A stretch of DNA of 6,445 nucleotides from Salinibacterium sp. (GCA_025352485.1 JANXTJ010000004.1:1-6445); one strand, 5' to 3'; shown: positions 1-6,349, counted from the first letter of the stretch. Numbers and translations: made by a program. The notes: a model not told the origin generated them from the sequence alone.

Positions 1-589
1 GGAGAACGTGCATGACGAGGTCGTCGACCGGCTGAAGGCGCGACTTGCAACGCTGCGGCTGGGCGACCCGTTAGACAAGAACACCGACATTGGGGCGATC
101 AATTCGCGCGCGCAGCTCGACCGCATCCGCGAGCTGAGCGACATCGGCGAGAAGGAGGGGGCGCAGCGTTGGACGGCGCCGTGCGTCATCCCCGACAAGG
201 GCTTCTGGTTCGCGCCGACGATCTTCGATAACGTCTCGACCAGCTCGACGATCGCCCGCGAAGAAATCTTCGGGCCGGTGTTGTCGGTTCTGACCTTCCG
301 CACCCCCGCCGAAGCGATCGCGAAAGCTAACAACACGCCATACGGGCTGTCTGCCGGCATCTGGAGCGACAAGGGCTCGAAGATTCTCGCGGTGGCCGAC
401 CAGCTTCGTGCCGGAGTCATCTGGGCAAACACGTTCAACCGCTTCGACCCGGCGAGCCCATTCGGTGGCTATAAGGAGAGCGGATACGGCCGCGAGGGCG
501 GTCGCCACGGGCTGGCCGCCTACCTCGCCTCCGCGGGCTGGCCCACGCCCCCGGTCGCGACTCGCGCAGTGAAAGAAGGCCGCAAGTGA
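1..589 (+). CDS. Aldehyde dehydrogenase family protein, C-terminal part (5' end outside the window)
   Basis: The reading frame is open to the left edge (first full codon at base 2), so this is the last ~195 residues of a protein usually near 480 residues; the GTG at 8 is internal. Family role: NAD(P)-dependent oxidation of an aldehyde to a carboxylic acid in the cytoplasm. Counting from the GTG, visible family motifs are LRLGDPLD (16-23), KGFWFAPTIF (64-73), the EEIFGPV block (85-91) whose second Glu is the coenzyme-ribose-binding Glu399 equivalent, NNTPYGLSAGIW, and ANTFNRFDPASPFGGYKESG. The catalytic Cys should lie about ten residues before the window starts. Oddity: after GLAAYL the protein ends ASAGWPTPPV plus a basic tail, not the usual oligomerisation strand (TETKTVxV type). 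It overlaps the next gene by GTGA, so the two are probably translationally coupled. Acetaldehyde from deoxyribose catabolism is a plausible substrate, inferred only from how such pairs often occur beside deoC. Confidence 0.93.
   Translation, partial: ENVHDEVVDRLKARLATLRLGDPLDKNTDIGAINSRAQLDRIRELSDIGEKEGAQRWTAPCVIPDKGFWFAPTIFDNVSTSSTIAREEIFGPVLSVLTFRTPAEAIAKANNTPYGLSAGIWSDKGSKILAVADQLRAGVIWANTFNRFDPASPFGGYKESGYGREGGRHGLAAYLASAGWPTPPVATRAVKEGRK
574..579 (+). promoter_or_regulatory. Ribosome binding site for the truncated aldehyde dehydrogenase
   Basis: AGAAGG matches the AGGAGG Shine-Dalgarno core at five of six positions and sits six bases before the GTG at 586. It decides the GTG start, which overlaps the TGA stop of the upstream gene. 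It contrasts with the likely leaderless genes further along the window, which have no such site at the right distance. Confidence 0.65.
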
Positions 590-1443
590 CCAGACTGGCC
601 GTGCCCAAGACCTACAAGCTGTACATCGGTGGCAAGTTTCCGCGCAGCGAGAGCGGGCGCACCTACGAGGTTCTGACCAAGAAGGGCGCCTTCCTCGCGA
701 ACGCAGCACAGGCGAGCCGGAAAGATGCCCGCGATGCGGTCGTGGCGGCTCGCGCAGCCTGTGCTGGCTGGTCGGCGGCGACCGGCTACAACAGGGGCCA
801 GGTGCTGTACCGCATCGCCGAATTGCTGGAGGGGCGCCGGGATCAGTTCGTGGATGAGGTGCTGGCCACCGAGGGTCTGTCGAAGGCCGCGGCCACCCGG
901 CAGGTCGACATGGCCATCGACGCCTGGGTTTGGTACGCGGGCTGGGCCGACAAGTACGTGCAGGTCGCCGGCAACGGCAACCCGGTGAGCGGCCCCTACT
1001 TCAACCTCTCTACCCCGGAGCCCACCGGTGTGGTGGCGATCATCGCCCCGCAGGAGGGCAACTCCCTGCTCGGGCTGGTGAGCGTGATCGCCCCCGCGAT
1101 TCTTACCGGTAACACCGTCGTGGTGGTGGCCTCAGAGCTGGCACCGCTTGCCGCCGTGAGTCTGGCCGAGGTGCTGGCGACCAGCGATGTTCCGGGCGGA
1201 GTCGTCAACATTCTCACCGGCTCGCCGGCCGAGATCGCGCCATGGCTGGCCGGTCACGCCGATGTCAACGCGCTCGATCTCGCCGGTGCGCAGGCGTTGG
1301 ATTGGGTGGGGCTGCAGATCATCGCTGCCGATACCCTCAAGCGCGTGCTCGCACCAGAGACGGGGGTGCCAGCGCCCTCGCTCGAACGCCTGACCGCCTT
1401 CACCGAGACCAAGACCGTCTGGCACACCAAGTCACTGATCTGA
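586..1443 (+). CDS. Short aldehyde dehydrogenase-like protein lacking the catalytic domain (predicted pseudoenzyme)
   Basis: 285 residues, against ~480 for the family. Residues 10-145 match the N-terminal part of aldehyde dehydrogenases, including the stretch preceding EPTGVV (145-150) that forms the oligomerisation hairpin. Residues 146-251 match the Rossmann coenzyme domain: GNTVVVVASELAPL (175-188), DVPGGVVNILTG (201-212) and the HADV...LAGA segment (224-235). Key residues are missing: the PWN motif reads PQE (155-157, so the oxyanion Asn is lost), the coenzyme Lys is Val181, and FTGS reads LAGA (232-235). No ELGGK, catalytic Cys or EIFGPV region follows. Instead the protein passes to LTAFTETKTVWH (269-280), which resembles the C-terminal strand of full-length aldehyde dehydrogenases. 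No frameshift remnant lies downstream. Catalysis looks impossible; an NAD-binding or structural partner of the upstream enzyme is an inference. The GTG start is chosen for its Shine-Dalgarno site and stop/start overlap. Confidence 0.9.
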   Translation: MTRLAVPKTYKLYIGGKFPRSESGRTYEVLTKKGAFLANAAQASRKDARDAVVAARAACAGWSAATGYNRGQVLYRIAELLEGRRDQFVDEVLATEGLSKAAATRQVDMAIDAWVWYAGWADKYVQVAGNGNPVSGPYFNLSTPEPTGVVAIIAPQEGNSLLGLVSVIAPAILTGNTVVVVASELAPLAAVSLAEVLATSDVPGGVVNILTGSPAEIAPWLAGHADVNALDLAGAQALDWVGLQIIAADTLKRVLAPETGVPAPSLERLTAFTETKTVWHTKSLI

Positions 1444-1458
1444 GCCGCGCGCAACCCC

Positions 1459-1487
1459 TTGGCGGCGCCCGGCGCGGTGCGTAGCGT
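1459..1487 (+). promoter_or_regulatory. Predicted promoter for the SDR-DUF2867 gene (leaderless mRNA)
   Basis: A -35-like TTGGCG (1459-1464; consensus TTGACA) and a -10-like TAGCGT (1482-1487; TAnnnT type) are separated by exactly 17 bases. The A of the ATG at 1494 lies seven bases after the -10 box, where transcription would start, so the mRNA probably begins at its start codon. No Shine-Dalgarno sequence is seen before the ATG. This is the best-formed of the promoters in the window. Confidence 0.6.
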
Positions 1488-1493
1488 GAAGTA

Positions 1494-2987
1494 ATGCGCA
1501 TCCTCGTCACGGGCGCCACCGGCTATATCGGTGGTCGGCTGGCCCCCCGTCTCATCGAAGCAGGTCACGAGGTGCGCGTCCTAGTACGCGACGCCAACAA
1601 ACTTCGGGATGTGCCGTGGGCCGCCGACGTCGAGGTGGTCACCGGCGATCTGACGGATGCCGCTGCCGCCACCAGGGCGGTGGCCGAAATGGAAGCCGTC
1701 TATTACCTCGTGCACGCCATGGGGTCGCGCGGTGACTTCGAAACGGCCGAGCGGGCGGCAGCCAGCAATGTTGCCGTGGCGGCGAAGGCCGCGGGCGTGC
1801 GGCGGATCGTCTACCTTGGCGGCCTGCATCCCGATGTCGCAGCGGAGACACTCTCGAAGCACCTGCGTAGCCGGGCCGAGGTGGGCGCGATCCTGCTCGA
1901 ATCGGGGGTGCCAACCGTCGCATTTCAGGCGGGGGTGGTTATCGGATCCGGGTCAGCGTCGTTTGAGATGATCAGGCACCTCACCGATGTGCTGCCCTAT
2001 ATGCCAGCGCCCAAGTGGGTGCGCAATTTCATCCAGCCGATCGCGGTGCGCGATGTTTTGCACTACCTCGTGCTGGCGGTGACGCTACCGGCGAGCGTGA
2101 ACCGCACCTTCGATATTGGTGGGCCGGACGTGCTGCGCTACGGCCAGATGATGAACGGCTACGCGCTCGAGGCTGGGCTGCACCAGCGGCCGATCGCCGC
2201 GCTGCCGGTGCTCACCCCGTGGCTCGCATCGCAATGGGTCAACCTAGTCACGCCGATCCCACGCCAGCTCGCTGTGCCCATCATCGAATCGCTGCAGTTC
2301 GACTGCGTCGCCAGCGAACACGACATCGCGCAGTACATTCCCGACCCGGTCGGCGGCCTCACCCGCTACCGGCGGGCGGTGCGGCTCGCGCTGGCGAAGG
2401 TGCGCGACGGCGAGATCGAGACGAGCTGGCAGAATTCCACGATCGTGGGCACCCCCAGCAACCCGCTGCCCAGCGATCCCGAATGGGCGGGTCATACCGT
2501 TTTCACCGACGCCAGGGTGCAACATTCCCACGCGACCGTCGAGCAGCTGTGGTCGGTCGTGGAAGGAATCGGCGGGGCCAACGGCTGGTACTCCTTTCCG
2601 CTGGCGTGGGCGCTGCGCGGCTGGGCCGACAAGCTGGTCGGGGGAGTGGGCCTGCGTCGCGGCCGACGCAACGCGAAACAGCTGCACGTCGGCGATGCCC
2701 TCGACTTCTGGCGCGTGGAGAGTCTCGACCGCGGCCACTCATTGCGCCTCAGGGCCGAAATGAAGGTGCCGGGCACGGCGTGGCTCGAGTTGGTCGTCGA
2801 GGCCGACCCTGCTGGCGGCTCGATCTACCGCCAACGGGCCATCTTCTTCCCGATGGGTCTCGCCGGGCGGCTCTATTGGTTCTCGATCCTGCCCTTTCAC
2901 GGCATCATCTTTGCCGGCATGGCCAACAAAATCACCCAGACGGCGGCGATGCAGCAGCGCTCCGCGGAGGTCGCCGCAAGCCGGTAG
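1494..2987 (+). CDS. Atypical SDR (NAD(P)-binding) / DUF2867 fusion protein, YbjT-like
   Basis: 497 residues. The N-terminal half is a Rossmann-fold epimerase-like domain: VTGATGYIGG (5-14) holds the GxxGxxG nucleotide-binding pattern (Gly7, Gly10, Gly13), followed by GDL (51-53), YYLVHAMG (70-77) and RIVYLGGLHP (104-113). The classical YxxxK catalytic pair is not present, as in atypical SDRs. From about residue 335 to 490 is a DUF2867-like domain with GWYSFP (364-369), LHVGDALDFWRV (397-408), MKVPG (423-427) and FAGMANKI (473-480). Order and motifs agree with my memory of E. coli YbjT (476 residues; compare LVHSMG and FRGMAKQI), so the fusion is an established family form. The hydrophobic stretch 455-475 may touch the membrane, but I would not call it a transmembrane helix. 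Substrate and pathway are unknown. Start ATG agrees with the promoter spacing; the gene is 50 bases past the dehydrogenase pair and 10 bases before ribokinase. Confidence 0.92.
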   Translation: MRILVTGATGYIGGRLAPRLIEAGHEVRVLVRDANKLRDVPWAADVEVVTGDLTDAAAATRAVAEMEAVYYLVHAMGSRGDFETAERAAASNVAVAAKAAGVRRIVYLGGLHPDVAAETLSKHLRSRAEVGAILLESGVPTVAFQAGVVIGSGSASFEMIRHLTDVLPYMPAPKWVRNFIQPIAVRDVLHYLVLAVTLPASVNRTFDIGGPDVLRYGQMMNGYALEAGLHQRPIAALPVLTPWLASQWVNLVTPIPRQLAVPIIESLQFDCVASEHDIAQYIPDPVGGLTRYRRAVRLALAKVRDGEIETSWQNSTIVGTPSNPLPSDPEWAGHTVFTDARVQHSHATVEQLWSVVEGIGGANGWYSFPLAWALRGWADKLVGGVGLRRGRRNAKQLHVGDALDFWRVESLDRGHSLRLRAEMKVPGTAWLELVVEADPAGGSIYRQRAIFFPMGLAGRLYWFSILPFHGIIFAGMANKITQTAAMQQRSAEVAASR

Positions 2988-2990
2988 CGT
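2985..2990 (+). promoter_or_regulatory. Predicted -10 box for ribokinase, overlapping the upstream stop codon
   Basis: TAGCGT is identical to the -10 box before the SDR gene and lies seven bases before the ATG at 2998, the spacing expected for a leaderless transcript. Its first three bases are the TAG stop of the SDR-DUF2867 gene. I see no good -35 at 17-18 bases upstream, so strength is uncertain; read-through from the upstream gene could also supply ribokinase mRNA. Confidence 0.45.
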
Positions 2991-2997
2991 TACGGGA

Positions 2998-3903
2998 ATG
3001 AGCCAAGTCGTCATCGTCGGAAGTGCCAATGTCGACCAGGTGTTCCGCGTGCAGCGCATCCCGGCGCCGGGTGAAACCGTGCTCTCGCACGGCGCCAGCA
3101 CCGCGCGCGGCGGCAAGGGGCAAAACCAGGCGGTGGCGGCCGCGCGCGCTGGCGCCCCTACTGCCATAATCGCCGCAGTGGGCGCCGATGCCTTCGGCGC
3201 CCTCACCCGGGAGGGGCTCGGCGCCGATGGCATCGACACGGCGCTGCTGCGCACGGTGGCCGGCCAGACCGGTACCGCCCTGATCGCCGTGGACGTGTCC
3301 GGCGAGAACACGATCATTGTCGACCCCGGCGCGAATGGGTTGCTGAGTAATTTGACCGCAGACGATCGCCGCGTGATCGCCGCGGCGGCCGTCCTGGTGC
3401 TGCAGCTCGAGGTTCCGCTGGCGACGGTGATCGAGGCCGTCGAGACCGCGGCGGCGAGCTCCACGACGGTGCTGCTCAACGCCGCACCCATCCGCGACCT
3501 GCCAGATACCCTGCTCGCTGGGCTCGATATTCTGGTCGTCAACGAGCACGAAGCCGCCCACCTTCGGGCATCTCGGCCGAATGTCGAACTCTGCACGCTG
3601 GTGCCGGTGGTGGTGGTGACGCTGGGGGCAGAGGGCGCGCTGCTGCAGCGCCGGGGTGAGCCCGACGTGCGGGTGGCCGCGCCGTCGGTCGCGGCGGTGG
3701 ACGCCACCGGGGCTGGCGATACGTTTTGCGGAGCATTCGCCACGGCCATCGCCGAGGGCCAAGAACTGGAGCGGGCGCTGCGTTTCGCGGTAGTGGCTGC
3801 GTCGCTCTCGGTTGAGCGTGAGGGCGCAGTGCCCTCAATCCCCGCGCGCGGCGCGATCGATTCGCGTCTCGCTGCGGAGGGAGACGTGGCAACGACACGG
3901 TGA
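2998..3903 (+). CDS. rbsK: Ribokinase (PfkB family carbohydrate kinase)
   Basis: 301 residues, close to E. coli RbsK (309). It phosphorylates D-ribose to ribose 5-phosphate with ATP in the cytoplasm, feeding the pentose phosphate pathway and nucleotide synthesis. Visible family features: GSANVD (8-13) with the sugar-contacting Asn11 and Asp13; GGKGQNQ (38-44), the first PfkB signature; LQLEVP (135-140) with the Glu equivalent to the ribose contact; VNEHEA (181-186), the NxxE magnesium/phosphate motif; and DATGAGDTF (235-243), the second PfkB signature with catalytic base Asp241 and the anion hole. The frame stays open upstream to 2911, but the ATG at 2998 is chosen because the protein then begins with the normal first strand (QVVIVGSANVD) and does not overlap the SDR gene. 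No ribose transporter or regulator lies beside it; the nearest related genes may be the dehydrogenase pair. Another sugar kinase of this family cannot be excluded, but the motif set favours ribose. Confidence 0.9.
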   Translation: MSQVVIVGSANVDQVFRVQRIPAPGETVLSHGASTARGGKGQNQAVAAARAGAPTAIIAAVGADAFGALTREGLGADGIDTALLRTVAGQTGTALIAVDVSGENTIIVDPGANGLLSNLTADDRRVIAAAAVLVLQLEVPLATVIEAVETAAASSTTVLLNAAPIRDLPDTLLAGLDILVVNEHEAAHLRASRPNVELCTLVPVVVVTLGAEGALLQRRGEPDVRVAAPSVAAVDATGAGDTFCGAFATAIAEGQELERALRFAVVAASLSVEREGAVPSIPARGAIDSRLAAEGDVATTR

Positions 3904-3929
3904 GGCTCGCATCGCCCCGCTGATAGGCG

Positions 3930-3935
3930 CATTAT
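3930..3935 (+). promoter_or_regulatory. Possible -10 box for the SGNH hydrolase gene
   Basis: CATTAT matches TATAAT at four of six positions and lies six bases before the ATG at 3942, again fitting a leaderless start. The alternative, translation from the nearby GGAAG (3936-3940), is unlikely because it is only one base from the start codon. It departs from the TAGnnT sequence seen before other genes, and no convincing -35 is visible in the 38-base gap. Confidence 0.35.
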
Positions 3936-3941
3936 GGAAGC

Positions 3942-4511
3942 ATGAACCAGCCGGAAAGTATTGCGTTCGTGGGCGACAGCATCACCAACCACGGCGATTG
4001 GGCTGGCTGGTTTCCCGATCGCGAGACCCACAATTTCGGGGTCAGCGGTGACACCACCGACGACCTGATCGCCCGGCTTCCCGCCGTAGCGCAGGCGCAT
4101 CCGGCCTCCGTCGCGCTGCTCATCGGCACCAACGATCTCGGTACCCGCCAGTCGGTCGAGCATCTGGTGCGCAACGTCGAGTTTCTGCTGGTGACCCTGC
4201 GGCGCGAACTGCCTGGCACCCGCATGCTCGTGCAGTCGATCATGCCGCGCGGCCGCGAGTTCGCGGCGGATATCACCGACGCGAACCGTCACCTGCGCCA
4301 GTTCTCACCGAGCGTGAACGCGCAGTATCTCGATCTCTGGCCGACTTTCGCCCTCGATGATGGCGAGATCGATCCGACCTATTCCGACGATCGCCTGCAC
4401 CTCACCGATGCCGGCTACCAGGCCTGGTTAGCCGAACTTCGGCCGGCCCTCGAGCGCCTCGAGGAGGCCCCACCGATGAGCAGGCCGATTCAGGCCATCA
4501 GGAGGGGATAG
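3942..4511 (+). CDS. SGNH/GDSL-family hydrolase (esterase/lipase type)
   Basis: 189 residues with no signal peptide or membrane segment, so probably cytoplasmic. All four SGNH blocks are present: block I FVGDSIT (9-15) with nucleophile Ser13; block II NFGVSGDTT (31-39) with Gly36; block III GTND (62-65) with Asn64, these last two being the oxyanion-hole residues; and block V SDDRLHLTDAGY (148-159) with Asp150 and His153 completing the triad. The family hydrolyses ester bonds in lipids, acyl-CoAs, acetylated sugars and similar compounds; closer assignment is not possible from sequence alone. The size and lack of a leader resemble TesA/acetylhydrolase-like single-domain members. The last ~15 residues (PPMSRPIQAIRRG) are a basic tail outside the fold. 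The gene lies 38 bases after ribokinase on the same strand and converges with the M20 peptidase gene. Confidence 0.92.
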   Translation: MNQPESIAFVGDSITNHGDWAGWFPDRETHNFGVSGDTTDDLIARLPAVAQAHPASVALLIGTNDLGTRQSVEHLVRNVEFLLVTLRRELPGTRMLVQSIMPRGREFAADITDANRHLRQFSPSVNAQYLDLWPTFALDDGEIDPTYSDDRLHLTDAGYQAWLAELRPALERLEEAPPMSRPIQAIRRG

Positions 4512-4548
4512 CGCCGCTACGGCGCGACGACCAGAGCTAGCGCCGCTA
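4509..4548. repeat. 11-base near-palindromic direct repeat holding both convergent stop codons
   Basis: TAGCGCCGCTA occurs at 4509-4519 and again at 4538-4548. Each copy is an odd palindrome (TAGCG, central C, CGCTA). The left copy begins with the TAG stop of the plus-strand SGNH gene; the right copy ends in CTA, which is the TAG stop of the minus-strand peptidase gene. The two copies form parts of the two hairpins. Confidence 0.8.
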
Positions 4549-4557
4549 TAGCGCGGC
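4509..4557. terminator. Two hairpins between convergent genes, possible bidirectional terminator
   Basis: Hairpin I has stem GCGCCG (4511-4516) and CGGCGC (4520-4525) around the loop CTA. Hairpin II pairs GCCGC (4542-4546) with GCGGC (4553-4557); inside it CGCTATAGCG (4544-4553) is a perfect 10-base palindrome. There is no T-tract on either strand, so these are not textbook rho-independent terminators, though GC-rich actinobacterial terminators often lack one. The position between the stops of two convergent genes supports the role. Confidence 0.45.
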
Positions 4558-5877
4558 AATCAGGTCAGCGTAAAACTCGATGCCGCGGAGCCAAGTCGCC
4601 ACGTGCATCCGCTCATTCACGGCGTGCAGGGTATTTCGCTCGTCCCGAGACATCTCGAAGGGCGTGAACCGGTAGACGTGCTCGGATAGCTCGGTGAACC
4701 GGCGGCTGTCGGTCGCCCCGGTCTGCACGTACGGCGTAACCACGGTGCCGGGATGGCTGCGCTCGATGGTCTCGGCGAGGAGATTCCAGGCCGCGCCCGT
4801 CGCCGGGGAGATCGGCGACGGCTCGCTGGCATCGACGATCTCGATCGCGACCTCGTCGTCGCGGATGACCCTGCGGATGTGGTTTACCGCCGTAGCCACG
4901 TTCGAACCCACCGCGACGCGAAGGCTGATGGTGGCCGTCGCTCGCTCGGCGAGGGCGTTCGCGGCAAGCCCGGCATCAAGCATCGTTACTGCGGCCGTCG
5001 TGCGGGTCATCGCCGCCGTCTCGTTCGAGACCCTCGTGAACGCCGCTAATAGCAGCGGCCTGACGATTCGCGCGTGACGAAACGCTACGCCGAAGATGCC
5101 CAAAGCATGCCCGCCGAGCACCGCAAACATCTGCATCATCGCGGGGTTGAAACCGGCAGGGAACGGGGCGGCGCCGAGGCGCACGATGGCGCGCGCGAGT
5201 CGCGTCGTCGCCGTCAACTCGGGCGGGGTGGAGGCATGGCCGCCGGACTGGCTGACGACGAGGCGCACGATTGACGCACCTTTCTCGCTCACGCCAACGG
5301 CGGCCACGGGGCCGGTCATTCCCGGAAAGGCACCTGTAACGATTGCGCCACCCTCGTCGAGCACCATGGCAGGGCGGATTCCGCGGCTCCCCAGCAGCGC
5401 GACAACCGCCGCGGCGCCCGAGCCCAGAGTCTCTTCATCGTGGCCGACGCTCAGATAAACGTCGTGCTCTGGGGTCATGCCCGCCGCCAACTGCCGCTCG
5501 ACGGCCTCGAGAATCGCCACCAGTGCGCCCTTATCATCGAGCGTGCCGCGCCCCCAGATGATTTCGCCTGCACCGTGGCCGGTGAGGTCGGCCGCGAACG
5601 GCGGATGGTCCCAGCCGGAATCTTCGGCGGCGACGACGTCGTAGTGCGCCATAAGTACAGCGGACTGGTGCGTCAGCCGACCGGGCCAGCGGAACAGCAG
5701 GGTGTACCCGCCGACCACGGTCAGTTCCAGACGGGAGTGCACCAGCGGGTAGAGCCGGGCCAGCGCCGCGATGAAATCATCGAAATGCTGCCACCGGGTT
5801 TGGGCCGTGTCCAGCCGCGACACCGTCGGAATCCTGATCAGTTCACGAAGGTTGGCCAGTGCCGTGCCTGTGGTCAT
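4546..5877 (-). CDS. M20-family metallopeptidase (carboxypeptidase S / PM20D1 type)
   Basis: 443 residues, a normal length for the family, with no signal peptide. The two-zinc M20 site is complete: MAHYDVV (76-82, His78 ligand, Asp80), GRGTLDDKG (109-117, bridging Asp114), SVGHDEETLGSG (143-154, general base Glu148 and ligand Glu149), VLDEGG (172-177, Asp174 ligand) and LHAVNER (417-423, His418 ligand). SGGHASTPP (211-219) is the dimer-domain histidine motif, and TDSRRF (389-394) provides the carboxylate-binding Arg. The SGWDHPPF and GTLDDKG wording and GHDEE favour the yeast Cps1/human PM20D1 branch, which cleaves peptides or N-acyl amino acids; the true substrate is unknown. Residues ~245-283 form an unusually hydrophobic part of the lid domain. 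Start ATG lies 11 bases after the stop of the membrane-protein gene, with only a weak ribosome site, so translational coupling within one transcript is likely. Confidence 0.92.
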   Translation of the reverse strand: MTTGTALANLRELIRIPTVSRLDTAQTRWQHFDDFIAALARLYPLVHSRLELTVVGGYTLLFRWPGRLTHQSAVLMAHYDVVAAEDSGWDHPPFAADLTGHGAGEIIWGRGTLDDKGALVAILEAVERQLAAGMTPEHDVYLSVGHDEETLGSGAAAVVALLGSRGIRPAMVLDEGGAIVTGAFPGMTGPVAAVGVSEKGASIVRLVVSQSGGHASTPPELTATTRLARAIVRLGAAPFPAGFNPAMMQMFAVLGGHALGIFGVAFRHARIVRPLLLAAFTRVSNETAAMTRTTAAVTMLDAGLAANALAERATATISLRVAVGSNVATAVNHIRRVIRDDEVAIEIVDASEPSPISPATGAAWNLLAETIERSHPGTVVTPYVQTGATDSRRFTELSEHVYRFTPFEMSRDERNTLHAVNERMHVATWLRGIEFYADLIAAL

Positions 5878-5888
5878 AGTCGGTCGGC

Positions 5889-6296
5889 CTAGTAGGCCAT
5901 CACGAGATAGCCAACAATCGTTGCCGCGCTAAGAAAGACAAGGCCCCAGAGTGGTGCGGGCCAGCTGCGGCGGGCGCGAGCGAGCCGCACGAGGTAGGCC
6001 AGAGTGCTGATGCCCACCGCGAGGATGCTGCCAGCGACGGCAATGACGAAGCCGACTTCGATCGTGCTCGGGAGGGCCCCGGCGGCGGCCCCTGCGCCCA
6101 CCGTAAATTGACCGGCAGCCACGGCCCCTGCATCCACCGCGAATTGGTAGAGGGCGTACAGCGCAAGAAACCCCACCAGCACCTCGGCGAAGAAGATCAC
6201 GAGGCCAACAAGGGCATCGAGACCCCGGTCGGAACCCTCCAGCTTCTGTCGGCCCGACAGCACTGCCGCACCGGAGAAATTCTGGTTGAGAGACAT
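5889..6296 (-). CDS. Small membrane protein of unknown function, three predicted helices
   Basis: 135 residues. After a polar N-terminus (1-25) three hydrophobic segments can be seen: about 26-52 (LDALVGLVIFFAEVLVGFLA core), 79-104 (EVGFVIAVAGSILAVGISTLAY core) and 114-134. A Gly/Ala-rich linker (55-77) separates the first two, and the basic LARARR (105-110) between helices 2 and 3 suggests that loop is cytoplasmic by the positive-inside rule. I do not recognise a named family. It is the first gene of the minus-strand pair and precedes the M20 peptidase by 11 bases, so the two are probably co-transcribed; whether they work together is unknown. The ATG start is supported by the promoter-like box six bases upstream and the absence of a ribosome binding site. 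Confidence 0.8.
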   Translation of the reverse strand: MSLNQNFSGAAVLSGRQKLEGSDRGLDALVGLVIFFAEVLVGFLALYALYQFAVDAGAVAAGQFTVGAGAAAGALPSTIEVGFVIAVAGSILAVGISTLAYLVRLARARRSWPAPLWGLVFLSAATIVGYLVMAY

Positions 6297-6302
6297 AGCC
6301 TC

Positions 6303-6308
6303 AGCCTA
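6303..6308 (-). promoter_or_regulatory. Predicted -10 box for the membrane protein-peptidase operon
   Basis: On the minus strand TAGGCT is followed by six bases (GAGGCT) and then the ATG at 6296. This is the same TAGnnT plus six or seven bases plus ATG layout seen in front of two genes on the other strand, and implies a leaderless transcript. No clear -35 is seen. Confidence 0.45.
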
Positions 6309-6349
6309 CGGCTCGCCCTAGCGCGGCCGGCAGTTGCACGAACGGCACG

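Noticed and set aside
71..709. A 212-codon minus-strand open frame over the aldehyde dehydrogenase pair
   Set aside because: It is antisense to well-supported coding sequence, is arginine-rich, and has no promoter or ribosome site.
586..1443. Treating the short aldehyde dehydrogenase as a pseudogene
   Set aside because: The frame is intact, has a good Shine-Dalgarno site and coupled start, and ends in a family-like C-terminal strand. No remnant of the missing domain is seen in any frame downstream.
1445..1477. Possible terminator hairpin after the dehydrogenase pair (CCGCGC with GCGCGG)
   Set aside because: The 6-base stem would enclose a 21-base loop, has no T-tract, and overlaps the better-supported promoter spacer. 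Such pairings are expected by chance in GC-rich DNA.
2911..2997. Upstream extension of the ribokinase frame to an ATG at 2911
   Set aside because: It would overlap the SDR-DUF2867 gene by 77 bases and add 29 residues before the normal first strand of the fold, and it ignores the -10-like box and ATG at 2998.
2015..3001. A 328-codon plus-strand open frame inside the SDR-DUF2867 gene
   Set aside because: The translation is Arg/Ala/Gly/Pro-rich with no domain, and the main frame is continuous with strong family motifs. It is a +1/+2 shadow, not a sign of a frameshift.
2739..4292. A 517-codon open frame on the minus strand across ribokinase and the SGNH gene
   Set aside because: It lies antisense to two genes with complete catalytic motifs. 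Its translation is low-complexity Ser/Thr/Ala/Arg-rich with no recognisable domain, typical of the mirror frame of GC-rich coding DNA.
4460..4511. Small separate gene starting at the ATG near 4475 behind a GAGGAGG sequence
   Set aside because: The ATG is in frame with the SGNH hydrolase and encodes only its last 11 residues; the purine run is part of its Glu-Glu codons.
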